Shown: piece after piece, positions 31,885 to 40,211 of the stretch | Layout: each line of letters begins with the position of its first letter | How positions within the stretch are numbered: the first letter of the stretch is position 1 | Assembly: GCF_910579365.1 (NCBI RefSeq) | Contig: NZ_CAJTUX010000002.1 | Coordinates: 117,868 to 181,867 of the forward strand | From: an uncultured Oscillibacter sp. | GTDB lineage: Bacteria > Bacillota > Clostridia > Oscillospirales > Oscillospiraceae | Reading direction: 5' to 3' | DNA: 64,000 nt | Made by a program: the position numbers and the translations under genes | The notes under the pieces: generated by a model | Seen by the model: only the letters and a program-made list of their open reading frames with translations | Database searches by the model: none | What the model was told of the DNA's origin: nothing

Positions 31885-33306
31885 TTAGCGGGCGTGGAGG
31901 GTCTGGGACTGCTGGGGGGACATGGCAAAATAGTCGTAGTTGATGGTGCTGCCGCTGTCGCCCCAGGTGGTGTCGATGTGGTATTGGACGCCGTCCAGGG
32001 TGGCGACGGTCCAGATGTGGTCCCCGCCGATGACGGTGGAGCAGGCGATGCCCTCCAGCTTTAAAAGGAGGTTGTACGCGCCGGTGTAGCCGTCACAGAC
32101 GGCGGTTTGGTTGGCAAAAAGACTGTAGGGAATGTGGCTGAGGGAGTCGTCTCCAGCCTGATAGTCATAGGCGCAGTGGCCGCAGACCCAGTCGTAATAG
32201 ACCCGGGCCTTTTCCAGCTCCGTCATGTCCGGGCGGAGGATCCCCTCCGTCCAGAGCTGGTCGTGGACGGCGATGGCGGCCTCCATGGCGGCGGTGCGGT
32301 ATTCCTCCACACGGCGGCCCGCCCCGGCGGCGGTGAAGTTCAGGGTCAGCAGTCCCGCGCTCCGGGTGCAGTGCACCTCGTTATAGCCTTGCTCGCAGTA
32401 GGTTTTCACAATGGCGAGGCTGTGGTCCATCAGCTGCCGCGCCTCGCCCTCCGAGACGCCGGGATAATAGAACACCAGCTGGCTGCTGCCGGTGGAGAGC
32501 ATGGAGCGGATGGAGCTTTCCAGCTCCTCGCGGGTGGAGGGGGAGAGGGTGTAGCCCCCGGGCTCCACCAAATCCGCCAGGGTGGTCCCGGCGGCGCTGT
32601 AGAGATTGGACAGGTCCCACTGGGGCCGGACCCGCAGGGCGGGGTCCACCATACGGGTGAGCATGGCGGCGGCGGCCCCGCGGGTAATGGGTTTGGCGGG
32701 AAGGAAGGCGCCGCTGCCGCCGCTGCCGGTCACAACGCCCTTTTTATAAAGGGCCAGGATATCCCGATAGTAGGGGGTGTACTCGGTGACGTCGGGGATG
32801 TACCGCCGGGTGGAATAGCCCAGGGTGACCAGCTCCTCGTGGACGGAAGGCAGGGCCTCCTCCGGCAGGACGCCCGCCAGCACGTGGGCCACCTGGGCCC
32901 GGGTGGCGGTTTCCTGGAGCGCGCCGTCCAGCTCCGTGTCCAGAACGCCCTCCGCCTGGAGATAGCGCAGATAGGCCTGGGCCGCCGGAGCGCCCTCCTG
33001 GCGGAAGGACAGGGCGGCCTCGGCGCTGCCGGTCTGGTGGAGTCCACGGATGCGCCCGGCGAAGATGACGGCCTGTCCCACGGTCATGGTGTCCTCCGGG
33101 CCAAAGGTTCCGTCCTCTTTTCCAGAGGCCAGGCCGTATTCGTACAGGGCGGCGACGTTGCCGTAAAACGGGGAGTCCGAAGTCAGGTCGGAGAACTGCC
33201 CGGCATAGGTCCGGCTTCTGGTGAAGCCGGCCTCCTGCGCGGCGTGGACGGGAACCGTCATCAGCAGGCACAGGGCCAACAGAAGGGCGGGGATATGTTT
33301 TTTCAT
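31885..33306 (-). CDS. SLH-domain protein with C-terminal transglutaminase-like fold
   Basis: A 473-residue surface protein. It has a signal peptide (1-22, ending VHA), SLH-type repeats over about residues 30-220 (YEYGLASGKEDGTFGPE, ILALYKKGVVTGSGG) and a transglutaminase/protease domain in the C-terminal third. The catalytic triad can be read: Cys in TAVCDGYTGA, His in GGDHIWTV, Asp in YHIDTTWGD. Such domains may cross-link or cleave wall-linked proteins. The ATG at 33306 follows AAAGGAG. It lies 19 bases after the LCP gene, one operon. Confidence 0.86.
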   Translation of the reverse strand: MKKHIPALLLALCLLMTVPVHAAQEAGFTRSRTYAGQFSDLTSDSPFYGNVAALYEYGLASGKEDGTFGPEDTMTVGQAVIFAGRIRGLHQTGSAEAALSFRQEGAPAAQAYLRYLQAEGVLDTELDGALQETATRAQVAHVLAGVLPEEALPSVHEELVTLGYSTRRYIPDVTEYTPYYRDILALYKKGVVTGSGGSGAFLPAKPITRGAAAAMLTRMVDPALRVRPQWDLSNLYSAAGTTLADLVEPGGYTLSPSTREELESSIRSMLSTGSSQLVFYYPGVSEGEARQLMDHSLAIVKTYCEQGYNEVHCTRSAGLLTLNFTAAGAGRRVEEYRTAAMEAAIAVHDQLWTEGILRPDMTELEKARVYYDWVCGHCAYDYQAGDDSLSHIPYSLFANQTAVCDGYTGAYNLLLKLEGIACSTVIGGDHIWTVATLDGVQYHIDTTWGDSGSTINYDYFAMSPQQSQTLHAR

Positions 33307-33325
33307 GGGGCTCCTTTCCATCCGT

Positions 33326-34324
33326 TCAGGAGAGGATGTTCAAATCCTCCGGCACCCGGTCCTCCGTATAGGGGTTCAGGTACTGGTTCACCAGAGCGAG
33401 AACCTCCTCCTGGTTCAAGTAAATATAGGGGGACTTCCAGTCTCCCGGCAGGGTGGAAAACTCAATGTTCTCCGCCCCCATGCCGATGGCCTCGCCCCCC
33501 AGCCAGACCAGATTGCCCACCGTCAGGTCCGTCTCCACGTACTGCTGGAAGATTTTGCAGAAGCTGTCCAGCTTGGTGAGGTTGGAGACGGTCAGGGTCT
33601 GCTTGGCCACAGCCTTTAAAAAGTCCTGCTGGGTCTGCATGCGGCCGATGTCCTCGCTGCCGTAGCCGGAGCCGTCGTTGTTGTGGCGGAAGCGGACCAC
33701 CTTCAGGGCCTCTGCGCCGTTGAGGTGCCGCATTCCCTTGGAGAAGTGAATGGAGAGGTTCTGGTAGGGATCGTCATAATCCATATTCACCGGGATGTAG
33801 AAGTCCACGCCGCCGATGGCGTCCACCAGGGCCTGAAAGGCCCGGAGGTCCACCAGCACCGTGTAATCCACCGGAATGCCCAGCTGGTGGGAGACGGTCT
33901 GGGCCATCAGCTCCATGCCGCCGGAGTTGTAGGCGAAGTTGATTTTGCGGTTTTTCCCGTTGATGCTGGCCTTGGTGTCCCGGGGGATGCTGACGCCGTA
34001 AATATAGTCGTTTTCCGCGTCCACGGCCACCAGAATGTTGGTGTCGCTGCCGCCGTTGCCGTCGTCCACGCCGGAGACGAGGATGGTGTAGAACGAGGGT
34101 TTCCGCTCGTAGTGGGAGCGAAGGGCCTCCGCCTCCTCGCCGCTGAGGTCCTGGGAGGCGGCGGGGTTGTCCACCCGCTGGACCATGGCGGGCACGTCGG
34201 CCCTTTGGTCCGGGGCGCGGAAGTAGACCCGGACGACGGCGTAAATCAAAGCGATCAATATCAAAAGCAGCAGAAGCGTGAGCCCCCAGGGGCTGCGCTT
34301 GCGGCGGCGGAGTCTTGACGGCAT
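33326..34324 (-). CDS. LytR-CpsA-Psr (LCP) family ligase
   Basis: A 332-residue membrane-anchored phosphotransferase that attaches wall polymers such as teichoic acid or SLH-binding polysaccharide to peptidoglycan. A basic N-terminus and one helix (about 13-33) lead to the LCP domain with SGVDDGNGGSDTNILVAVD, SIPRDTKA, DAIGGVDFYIPV and VRFRHNN. The following SLH gene makes attachment of the SLH-binding polymer an attractive idea. The ATG follows GGGAGGTT. Confidence 0.93.
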   Translation of the reverse strand: MPSRLRRRKRSPWGLTLLLLLILIALIYAVVRVYFRAPDQRADVPAMVQRVDNPAASQDLSGEEAEALRSHYERKPSFYTILVSGVDDGNGGSDTNILVAVDAENDYIYGVSIPRDTKASINGKNRKINFAYNSGGMELMAQTVSHQLGIPVDYTVLVDLRAFQALVDAIGGVDFYIPVNMDYDDPYQNLSIHFSKGMRHLNGAEALKVVRFRHNNDGSGYGSEDIGRMQTQQDFLKAVAKQTLTVSNLTKLDSFCKIFQQYVETDLTVGNLVWLGGEAIGMGAENIEFSTLPGDWKSPYIYLNQEEVLALVNQYLNPYTEDRVPEDLNILS

Positions 34325-34423
34325 GAGAACCTCCCGTGCGCCGCAGGGCGGCGCGTATCGTAAACGTAAATGTTTGCTGGAACGGGCCCCTGACAAAGAG
34401 GGGATTGACAGAACGTTTGCTTC

Positions 34424-34452
34424 ATTATAAAACTGGAGCAGAAAAAACTCAA
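34424..34452 (-). promoter_or_regulatory. Promoter of the LCP operon
   Basis: Minus strand: -35 TTGAGT (34452-34447), 17-base spacer, -10 TATAAT (34429-34424). Confidence 0.82.
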
Positions 34453-34454
34453 GA

Positions 34455-34485
34455 GAAAAAATAGCGGCGAAGCCGCTATTTTTTT
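34455..34485. terminator. Terminator upstream of the LCP promoter
   Basis: Stem AAAAAATAGCGGC / GCCGCTATTTTTT; ends transcription from the spoIIID-side genes on the minus strand. Confidence 0.87.
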
Positions 34486-34545
34486 CGTCGCTTCCCTGGG
34501 TTTTCTGTCACATCTTACAAGGGATTTAAAATATTTTCAGAAAGT

Positions 34546-34920
34546 TTACATCTTGGCCTGGGATTGCGCCGCCTCTCCCGGCTCCGCCGTCCTCTCCACT
34601 GGCAAAGGAGCAGCGGCTGCCACAGGCGCTTCCTCCGCCAGCCGTTCCAGCAGCGCTTTGATGTCCGCCAGCAGCTGGTTTTGATAGGAGAGCGCGCAGC
34701 GTATGTAGTGCAGCGCCGGTTCCGGTGTCTGGGCGGAAGAGGTTTCCTCCGGCGGATGGGGCCAGCGGCGGACCTCCGGTTCTGTGTAAATAGGCGTCCC
34801 CGGCGGGAACGGCGTCCAATTCTCCCGGCCGCCCGCAGGGGACCGGGAGACCGGCACAGCCCGGGCTGCCCGGCCGTTTCTGCCGCCGGAGGGGCGGCTG
34901 CCGTGTTGACGATTTGCCAT
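34546..34920 (-). CDS. Hypothetical protein downstream of spoIIID
   Basis: 124 residues; family not recognised. The N-terminal half is rich in Arg, Gly and Pro and looks disordered; a predicted helix YQNQLLADIKALLERLAEE (about 79-97) follows, then an Ala/Pro tail. There is no signal peptide. The start has a GAGGAGGGA site. It lies 25 bases after the spoIIID stop in the same direction with a terminator beyond, so it is probably transcribed in the mother cell with spoIIID. A competing frame (34526-34819) is judged a shadow because it lacks an RBS. Confidence 0.6.
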   Translation of the reverse strand: MANRQHGSRPSGGRNGRAARAVPVSRSPAGGRENWTPFPPGTPIYTEPEVRRWPHPPEETSSAQTPEPALHYIRCALSYQNQLLADIKALLERLAEEAPVAAAAPLPVERTAEPGEAAQSQAKM

Positions 34921-34945
34921 GATAGAGGTCCCTCCTCGCGCGGCC

Positions 34946-35194
34946 TCAGTCGCCGCGGTATTTTTTGCGGGTGGCGATGCCTCCCCGAATGTGCCGCTGG
35001 GCCTTGTTCACGTCCAGCACCTCCTTGACCTGGAGGTACAGCGGACGGTTGAACAGGGGCAGCCGTTCGGAAATGTCCTTATGTACCGTCGATTTGCTGA
35101 TGCCGAATTTCTGGGCGGCGGCCCGGACCGTGGACCGATTCTCTATGATGTAAAGAGCCAGGCGCTCCGCCCGCTCTTCCATGTTTCCCTTCAA
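34946..35194 (-). CDS. spoIIID: Sporulation transcription factor SpoIIID
   Basis: Mother-cell DNA-binding regulator that works with sigmaE and sigmaK. 82 residues, nearly all helix-turn-helix: EERAERLALYIIE, STVRAAAQKFGISKSTVHKD, then a basic C-terminus. I use the TTG at 35194 because LKGNMEERAER aligns with the usual MKGYIEERA start; the ATG four codons later is the alternative. The upstream frame is open but unrelated to the family. It confirms a sporulation programme. Confidence 0.93.
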   Translation of the reverse strand: MKGNMEERAERLALYIIENRSTVRAAAQKFGISKSTVHKDISERLPLFNRPLYLQVKEVLDVNKAQRHIRGGIATRKKYRGD

Positions 35195-35264
35195 AACACC
35201 CTCACTCCCTGCCTCTTGTTGGTCCATCCTATGCACGGTGGCGGCACGAAATGCGAAAAACTTC

Positions 35265-35295
35265 TTGACATGGAGTGGACTCCACATGATATGCT
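35265..35295 (+). promoter_or_regulatory. MerR-type promoter of the aldo/keto reductase operon
   Basis: -35 TTGACA (35265-35270), a long 19-base spacer, and -10 TATGCT (35290-35295). The spacer contains the dyad TGGAGTGGACTCCA (35271-35284). Over-long spacers with a dyad inside are the hallmark of MerR-family activated promoters, and TGGAGT/ACTCCA is typical of the aldehyde and stress-responsive branch. No MerR gene lies in this window. Confidence 0.78.
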
Positions 35296-35336
35296 GAAGG
35301 GCGAAACGATTGTTTAACAAAGAGGAGGTACATGAT

Positions 35337-36485
35337 ATGCGGTATCGTACTTTGGGAAGGAACGGCCTTCAGACCGGCGAGATCGGCATGGGCTGCGAGG
35401 GTTTCTTGGAGAAATCCGACGATCAGGTGAGGGAGATGGTGGACCTGATGGAGGCCGGCGGCGTGAACTGCATTGACCTCTACGCGCCCAATCCGGATTT
35501 CCGGTCCCGCCTTGGCCGGGCCCTTCGGGGGCGGCGGGAGAAGTTCATCCTCCAGGCCCACCTCTGCGCCGTCTGGAAGGAGGGGCAGTACAAGCGCACA
35601 AGGGATGTTGCCGAAGTACGGGAGGGATTTGAGGACCAGCTCCGGCGGCTGGAGACAGACCACGTGGAGATCGGCATGATCCACTATGTGGACTCCCTGA
35701 AGGACTGGGAGACGGTGAAAAACGGTCCTGTTATGGCCTACGCGCAGGAGCTGAAGGCGAAGGGAACCATCGGCTGCGTGGGCCTTTCCAGCCACAATCC
35801 CCGGGCGGCCCTGGCGGCGGTGGAATCCGGGCTCATAGACGTGCTGATGTTCAGCGTCAATCCCTGCTACGACCTCCAGCCCGCCTCCGAGGATGTGGAG
35901 GAGCTCTGGGCCCCCAAGAACTACGCCGCCCCCCTGCTGAACATGGACCCGGAGCGTCAGACCCTTTACGAGACCTGCCAGCGCCTCGGCGTGGGCATTA
36001 CGGTGATGAAGGCCTTCGGCGGCGGGGACCTCCTCAGCGACACCCTCTCTCCGGCGGGAAAGGCTCTGACGGCGTTCCAGTGCATCCAATACGCCTTGGA
36101 CCGTCCCGGCGTGGCCTGCGTCATGTCCGGCGCCCGGAATCTGGAGGACTTGAAGCGGAGCATCGCCTTCGAGGAGGCTCCGGAGAGCCAGCGGGATTAC
36201 GCCGCCGCCCTGGCGGCCCTGCCGAAAATCAGCTGGAAGGGGCACTGCATGTACTGCGGCCACTGCGCCCCCTGCCCCAAGGGCATTGACGTGGCCGGCG
36301 TCACGAAATTTCTGAATCTCTCCCTGGCTCAGGGGGCCGTTCCGGAGACCGTGCGGGAGCATTACGCCGCCCTGCCCCACGGGGCGGGGGAGTGCGCCGC
36401 CTGCGCCGCCTGCGAGAAGCGCTGCCCCTTCGCCGTGCCTGTCATGGAGAACATGCGCCGGGCGGCGGAGCTATTCGGGAGGTGA
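35337..36485 (+). CDS. Aldo/keto reductase with C-terminal 4Fe-4S ferredoxin domain
   Basis: A 382-residue oxidoreductase. The TIM barrel starts with MRYRTLGRNGLQTGEIGMGC and has CIDLYAPNP, IGMIHYVDS and VGLSSHNP; the NADPH-side end includes VMSGARNLEDL. After about residue 300 come two Cys clusters: CMYCGHCAPCP and CAACAACEKRCPF, able to hold two iron-sulfur clusters. Such enzymes in anaerobes may couple ferredoxin to carbonyl reduction; the substrate is unknown. The ATG follows GAGGAGGT. The promoter is of MerR type, suggesting induction by reactive aldehydes or similar stress. Confidence 0.9.
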   Translation: MRYRTLGRNGLQTGEIGMGCEGFLEKSDDQVREMVDLMEAGGVNCIDLYAPNPDFRSRLGRALRGRREKFILQAHLCAVWKEGQYKRTRDVAEVREGFEDQLRRLETDHVEIGMIHYVDSLKDWETVKNGPVMAYAQELKAKGTIGCVGLSSHNPRAALAAVESGLIDVLMFSVNPCYDLQPASEDVEELWAPKNYAAPLLNMDPERQTLYETCQRLGVGITVMKAFGGGDLLSDTLSPAGKALTAFQCIQYALDRPGVACVMSGARNLEDLKRSIAFEEAPESQRDYAAALAALPKISWKGHCMYCGHCAPCPKGIDVAGVTKFLNLSLAQGAVPETVREHYAALPHGAGECAACAACEKRCPFAVPVMENMRRAAELFGR

Positions 36486-36489
36486 GGGG

Positions 36490-36915
36490 ATGGACCGTAT
36501 TCGCACCGTCCTGATTCTGGACGGTCAGGGCGGCGGCGTGGGCAGTCAGCTGGTGAAGCTGCTGAAGCCCCGCCTGCCCGAGGACTGCCGCCTCCTCTGC
36601 GTGGGGACCAACGTGGCGGCCACCAGCGCCATGCTGAGGGCGGGGGCCGCCCAGGGGGCCACGGGGGAGAACGCCGTGGTGTACAACGCCGCCCAGGCGG
36701 ACCTGATTTTGGGCCCCATCGGCGTGGTGCTGGCCAACGGCATCCTGGGGGAGGTATCCCCCGCCATGGCCGCCGCCGTCACCGGGGCGGGGGCGGTGAA
36801 GATTCTGATTCCCTCCTCGTCCTGCGGCGTATACGTGGCGGGAGTGGAGGAGTGCCGCCTGGAGGAGTACCTCCGCCGGGCCGTGGACCTGGCGGCAAGG
36901 GAGCTGGGACTGTGA
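36490..36915 (+). CDS. DUF3842 protein
   Basis: 141 residues. It opens with a Rossmann-like VLILDGQGGGVGSQLVKLL and has CVGTNVAATSAMLRAGA, NAVVYNA and GPIGVVLANGILGEV, the conserved DUF3842 blocks. The glycine-rich loop suggests nucleotide or NAD binding. Function unknown. It lies 4 bases after the reductase and overlaps the next gene by 4 bases, so it is in the same operon. Confidence 0.88.
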   Translation: MDRIRTVLILDGQGGGVGSQLVKLLKPRLPEDCRLLCVGTNVAATSAMLRAGAAQGATGENAVVYNAAQADLILGPIGVVLANGILGEVSPAMAAAVTGAGAVKILIPSSSCGVYVAGVEECRLEEYLRRAVDLAARELGL

Positions 36916-38063
36916 GCAGGGAATTTCTCGCGATTGCCCGGGAGCACTGGGCGAAATATCCCCAGATGGAGCCCCAGGACTTTGCCAAGCTGGCCTATCA
37001 GAGCGAGTTTGGCCCCGCCCATATGGTCCAGAGCCCGGACAAGGTGCTGGCGGCCCTGCTGGCGGAACGGAAGGAGGCGGGGCCGGAGCCCCTTCCCCCG
37101 GAGTCCATCGGGGGCGGCCTCTGCCGCTTCCATATCACGCAGGCGCTCTCCACTTTGTCGGAACTGCCGCTGATTGGGCGGATGTTCAGCCTGACCATGG
37201 TTCAGACAGAGGGCGCGGAGAAGGGGCTTCTGGAAAAGCTGGAGCAGCTGGCGGCCCTCCCGGTCCCCGGTATGGCGGAGTATTTGGAGGGCTGGCGGCG
37301 GGAGGGCTGCCCGCCGGTGCGCCACAGCGAGGCGTTCCGGAATGCCTACGACCCCCATTACCGGGTTCTGCAAACACGCATGGCAGGGTTTCTCCCGGCG
37401 CTGGTCCCCATCGACCGAATGGCCCGGGAGTACTATGCCGCCTGGCTGCGGCGGGGAAGCTGGGGGGAGCCGCTGCCGGGAGAGAGCCCCCTGGCCCACC
37501 GGCACCGAAATGGGCTGAGGCCCTTCCTTGCGGCCGTAGACGGCCGGTGCGGCAGCGGAAAAACCGGATTTGCCAAACTGGCGGAACAGTTGATTCCCGG
37601 TTCGAAGCACGTCGCCCACATGGACGACTGTTACCTTCCCTGGGAGAACCGGGCTTTCAACTGGATGAAAATTCCCGCCGGGAATATGGATTTGGACCGG
37701 ATCCGGGAGGAGCTTCTGCTCCCGGTCCACAACGGAACGCCCCTGACGTATCCGCCCTTCCTTCCCGATGGCCCGGTGCTGGACGAGTACGGGGAGCCCA
37801 TAGAAATCGACCCGGATGACGTGGAGCTCATCCTGGTGGAGGGCACTTACTCCCAGCATCCGGCCCTGGCGGGATACTACGACTATAAAATCTTCCTCAC
37901 CTGTGACCGGGAGGAGCAGACCCGCCGCCTCCAGGCCCGGGAGGGGGATGATTTCCCCACCTTCGACCGGGTGTGGCGAACGCTGGAAGAGCGGTATTTC
38001 GCCGCCTGCGGCACGGAGGAGGCCGCAGACCTGGTGGTGGACACCACGGGCTTCTTCGATTGA
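36912..38063 (+). CDS. P-loop kinase (uridine kinase-like) with novel N-terminal domain
   Basis: 383 residues starting with GTG in a GTGA overlap. The N-terminal 200 residues (EHWAKYPQMEPQDFAKLAYQ, then FGPAHMVQ, and RHSEAFRNAYDPHYRVL) match no family I can name. The C-terminal part is a uridine kinase/phosphoribulokinase-type domain: Walker A DGRCGSGKT (about 210-218), HMDDCYLP, LVEGTYSQHP and the DREEQTRRLQAREG lid. The phosphorylated substrate is unknown. It is the third gene in the reductase operon. Confidence 0.8.
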   Translation: MSREFLAIAREHWAKYPQMEPQDFAKLAYQSEFGPAHMVQSPDKVLAALLAERKEAGPEPLPPESIGGGLCRFHITQALSTLSELPLIGRMFSLTMVQTEGAEKGLLEKLEQLAALPVPGMAEYLEGWRREGCPPVRHSEAFRNAYDPHYRVLQTRMAGFLPALVPIDRMAREYYAAWLRRGSWGEPLPGESPLAHRHRNGLRPFLAAVDGRCGSGKTGFAKLAEQLIPGSKHVAHMDDCYLPWENRAFNWMKIPAGNMDLDRIREELLLPVHNGTPLTYPPFLPDGPVLDEYGEPIEIDPDDVELILVEGTYSQHPALAGYYDYKIFLTCDREEQTRRLQAREGDDFPTFDRVWRTLEERYFAACGTEEAADLVVDTTGFFD

Positions 38064-38072
38064 ACAAGGGAC

Positions 38073-38102
38073 TTGGCAAAAGCCGGACACCTGTGGTATA
38101 CT
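38073..38102 (+). promoter_or_regulatory. Promoter of the first ECF S-component gene
   Basis: -35 TTGGCA (38073-38078), 18-base spacer, -10 TATACT (38097-38102). The leader of about 75 bases contains a CGCCGCC/GGCGGCG hairpin near 38116-38135; no known riboswitch is recognised. Confidence 0.68.
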
Positions 38103-38183
38103 TTTCAAAAGGAATCGCCGCCAGGAAGGCGGCGGACTGTCAGAAGACGGAAAAACTTATGTGATTTTGAAGGAGTTTTTCCC

Positions 38184-38756
38184 ATGAATGAAACCAAGAC
38201 CCAAAGCCCCGTCCAAACCCTGGCCATGGCCGCTATGATGATGGCCTTGGGCTTCGTCCTGCCCTTTTTCACCGGGCAGATTCCACAGATTGGCAGCATG
38301 CTCTGCCCCATGCACCTGCCCGTGCTGCTGTGCGGCCTCCTCTGCGGCTGGAAATATGGTCTGACCGTGGGCTTCCTCCTGCCGCTGCTGCGCGGCGTCA
38401 CCCTGGGGAGTCCTCCGATGTTTTCCGCCGCCGCTATGGCCTTCGAACTGGCCGCCTATGGCTTTCTGGCGGGCTTTCTCTACGCCCGGTCCCGCTGGCA
38501 GTGCGTCGTGGCGCTGTACCGCTGCCTGATTGCCGCCATGCTGGGCGGGCGCATCGTGTGGGCCATTGCCCGGGTGATTCTCTCCGGCGTGTCCGGGCAG
38601 GCGTTCACGTGGCAGATGTTCCTCTCCGGCGCGTTCCTCACCGCCATTCCCGGCATCATCCTTCAGCTGGTCTTCATCCCCGCAGTGATGGCGGCCCTGG
38701 ACCGGACCGGATTGGTCCGTTTCCGCCGGAGCGGCGAGATAGCTCCGGCGGCTTGA
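38184..38756 (+). CDS. ECF transporter S component
   Basis: 190 residues with about six membrane segments. It carries the S-component features of a short N-terminal helix with small residues (LAMAAMMMALGFVLPFF), the IGSMLCPMHLPVLLCGLLCG loop, and later AMLGGRIVW. These substrate-binding subunits pair with a shared EcfT/EcfA module, not encoded here. The vitamin is not determinable. ATG follows AAGGAG. Its end faces the MocR gene on the other strand with only 1 base between. Confidence 0.87.
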   Translation: MNETKTQSPVQTLAMAAMMMALGFVLPFFTGQIPQIGSMLCPMHLPVLLCGLLCGWKYGLTVGFLLPLLRGVTLGSPPMFSAAAMAFELAAYGFLAGFLYARSRWQCVVALYRCLIAAMLGGRIVWAIARVILSGVSGQAFTWQMFLSGAFLTAIPGIILQLVFIPAVMAALDRTGLVRFRRSGEIAPAA

Positions 38757-38757
38757 A

Positions 38758-40158
38758 TCAGCGGGTCAGGAAGACCTCGCTGAGCAGCGCCGCCGCCTCG
38801 TCCAGCCGCGACTGGTCCAGCCCCGCGTAATTTACCACCAGTGTGTGCGCATAGGCGGGGTACGGAACGGCGGCGTAGTCCGACAAAAATCCAAGACGCA
38901 CCCCCAGGCCCTCCGCCCTTTGGCGGAGGGTTTCGTCTTCCTCCGCCGTGTTCAGGCGGAGGAGGAAGTGGAGCCCCGCTCCCCGGTCGGTGACAGAGGC
39001 GGTGAAGGGACAGGCGGAGAAGGCATCCAGCACGGCGGCGCGGCGGAGACGGTACTTTTTCCGGGTGCGGGAGAGATGCTGCTCGTACCAGCTGCCGGCG
39101 GGACTGCCGCCGCCGCTGAGAAACCGGGCCAGAACCTGCTGCTCCAGGGCGGGGACCGCGGAGGCGTAAAACCCCAGGTCCCTCCGGTAGCGCTCCAGCA
39201 GACGAAGGGGCAGGACCATGAAGCCCATCCGCATGGAGGGAGAAATCGTCTGGGAGAAGGTGCTGACGTAAATCACCCGGCCGGCGGCGTCGATGCTTTG
39301 CAGGGTGGGAATGGGACGCCCAGTAAAGCGAAACTCGCTGTCGTAATCATCCTCGATGACGAGTCCGTCCGTCTCCTCCGCCCAGCGGAGGAGGGCCTGC
39401 CGCCGGGCGATGGGGGTGACGATGCCTGTGGGATAGTGGTGGGCCGGAGAGAGGTGGGCGGCGGTTGCGCCGGAGGCGTACAGCGCCTCCGGCGGCATGC
39501 CCTGGCTATCCAGAGGGATGAGGCGGCAGGCCGCCCCCCACTTGGCGTAGACCTGGCGGATTTTGGGATAGCCCGGGTCCTCCAGGGCGAAGACGGCCTC
39601 CCGGCCCAGGAGCTGGGCCAGCAGCAGATAGAGGTATTCCGCGCCCGCCCCCACCACGATCTGCTCCGGCGACACGGCCATGCCCTTGAAGTCCCGAAGA
39701 TTCCGGGCGATGGCCTCCCGCAGGGCGGGAAGACCCTGGTGGGGGAGGGCGGTCAGGTGCCCGCCCTCCGACAGGACCTGCCGGGTCAGCCGGGCCCAGA
39801 GGGCGGAGGGAAAGCAGGACGGGTCCGCCCGCCCGCTCTTCAGGTCCAGACGCCAGACCGGGGCGGGGGATTGCGCCGGAACCTCCTCCCGAACCGCCGG
39901 GGCGGGGAGAAGGCGGTCCACCGGAGAGACGTAAAACCCCATCCGGGGCCGAGCGTCCACATAACCCTCCGCCTCCAGCTGCTGATAGGCGCCCTCCACC
40001 GTGATGACGGAGATGCGCAGATGCTCCGCCAGGGCCCGCTTGGAGGGCAGACGCTCTCCTGGGGCCAGAACGCCGCTTAAAATATCCGCCCGGAGGCGGC
40101 GGTAGAGATATTCGTACAGAGGCAGGCCGCCCCGTTGGTCCAGATCGTATGTCAGCAT
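38758..40158 (-). CDS. MocR-family regulator lacking the PLP lysine
   Basis: 466 residues. The N-terminal GntR winged helix (about 10-75) has YRRLRADILSGVLAPGERLPS split over its helix-strand and HLRISVITVEGAYQQLEAEGY. The rest is a fold-type I aminotransferase domain: VVGAGAEYLYLLL, IEDDYDSEFRF and YVSTFSQTISPSMR. The last normally reads TFSK, the Lys that binds PLP; here it is Gln303. It is divergent from the second ECF S component, and MocR proteins such as PdxR often control B6 uptake genes in that arrangement. Whether PLP is still sensed is open. Confidence 0.9.
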   Translation of the reverse strand: MLTYDLDQRGGLPLYEYLYRRLRADILSGVLAPGERLPSKRALAEHLRISVITVEGAYQQLEAEGYVDARPRMGFYVSPVDRLLPAPAVREEVPAQSPAPVWRLDLKSGRADPSCFPSALWARLTRQVLSEGGHLTALPHQGLPALREAIARNLRDFKGMAVSPEQIVVGAGAEYLYLLLAQLLGREAVFALEDPGYPKIRQVYAKWGAACRLIPLDSQGMPPEALYASGATAAHLSPAHHYPTGIVTPIARRQALLRWAEETDGLVIEDDYDSEFRFTGRPIPTLQSIDAAGRVIYVSTFSQTISPSMRMGFMVLPLRLLERYRRDLGFYASAVPALEQQVLARFLSGGGSPAGSWYEQHLSRTRKKYRLRRAAVLDAFSACPFTASVTDRGAGLHFLLRLNTAEEDETLRQRAEGLGVRLGFLSDYAAVPYPAYAHTLVVNYAGLDQSRLDEAAALLSEVFLTR

Positions 40159-40211
40159 CTTCGACCCCTCCGTCTGACCTTATAAAAAAGTTAAAAATTG
40201 AGTATTTCCAT

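Noticed and set aside
34405..34429. A plus-strand TTGACA/TATAAA pair upstream of the LCP gene
   Set aside because: Spacing is only 15 bases and it would read toward genes on the minus strand; the minus-strand TTGAGT-17-TATAAT fits better.
34526..34819. A 97-codon minus-strand ORF overlapping 34546-34920
   Set aside because: No ribosome site and it overlaps the better-supported frame, which has GAGGAGGGA and a spoIIID-linked position.
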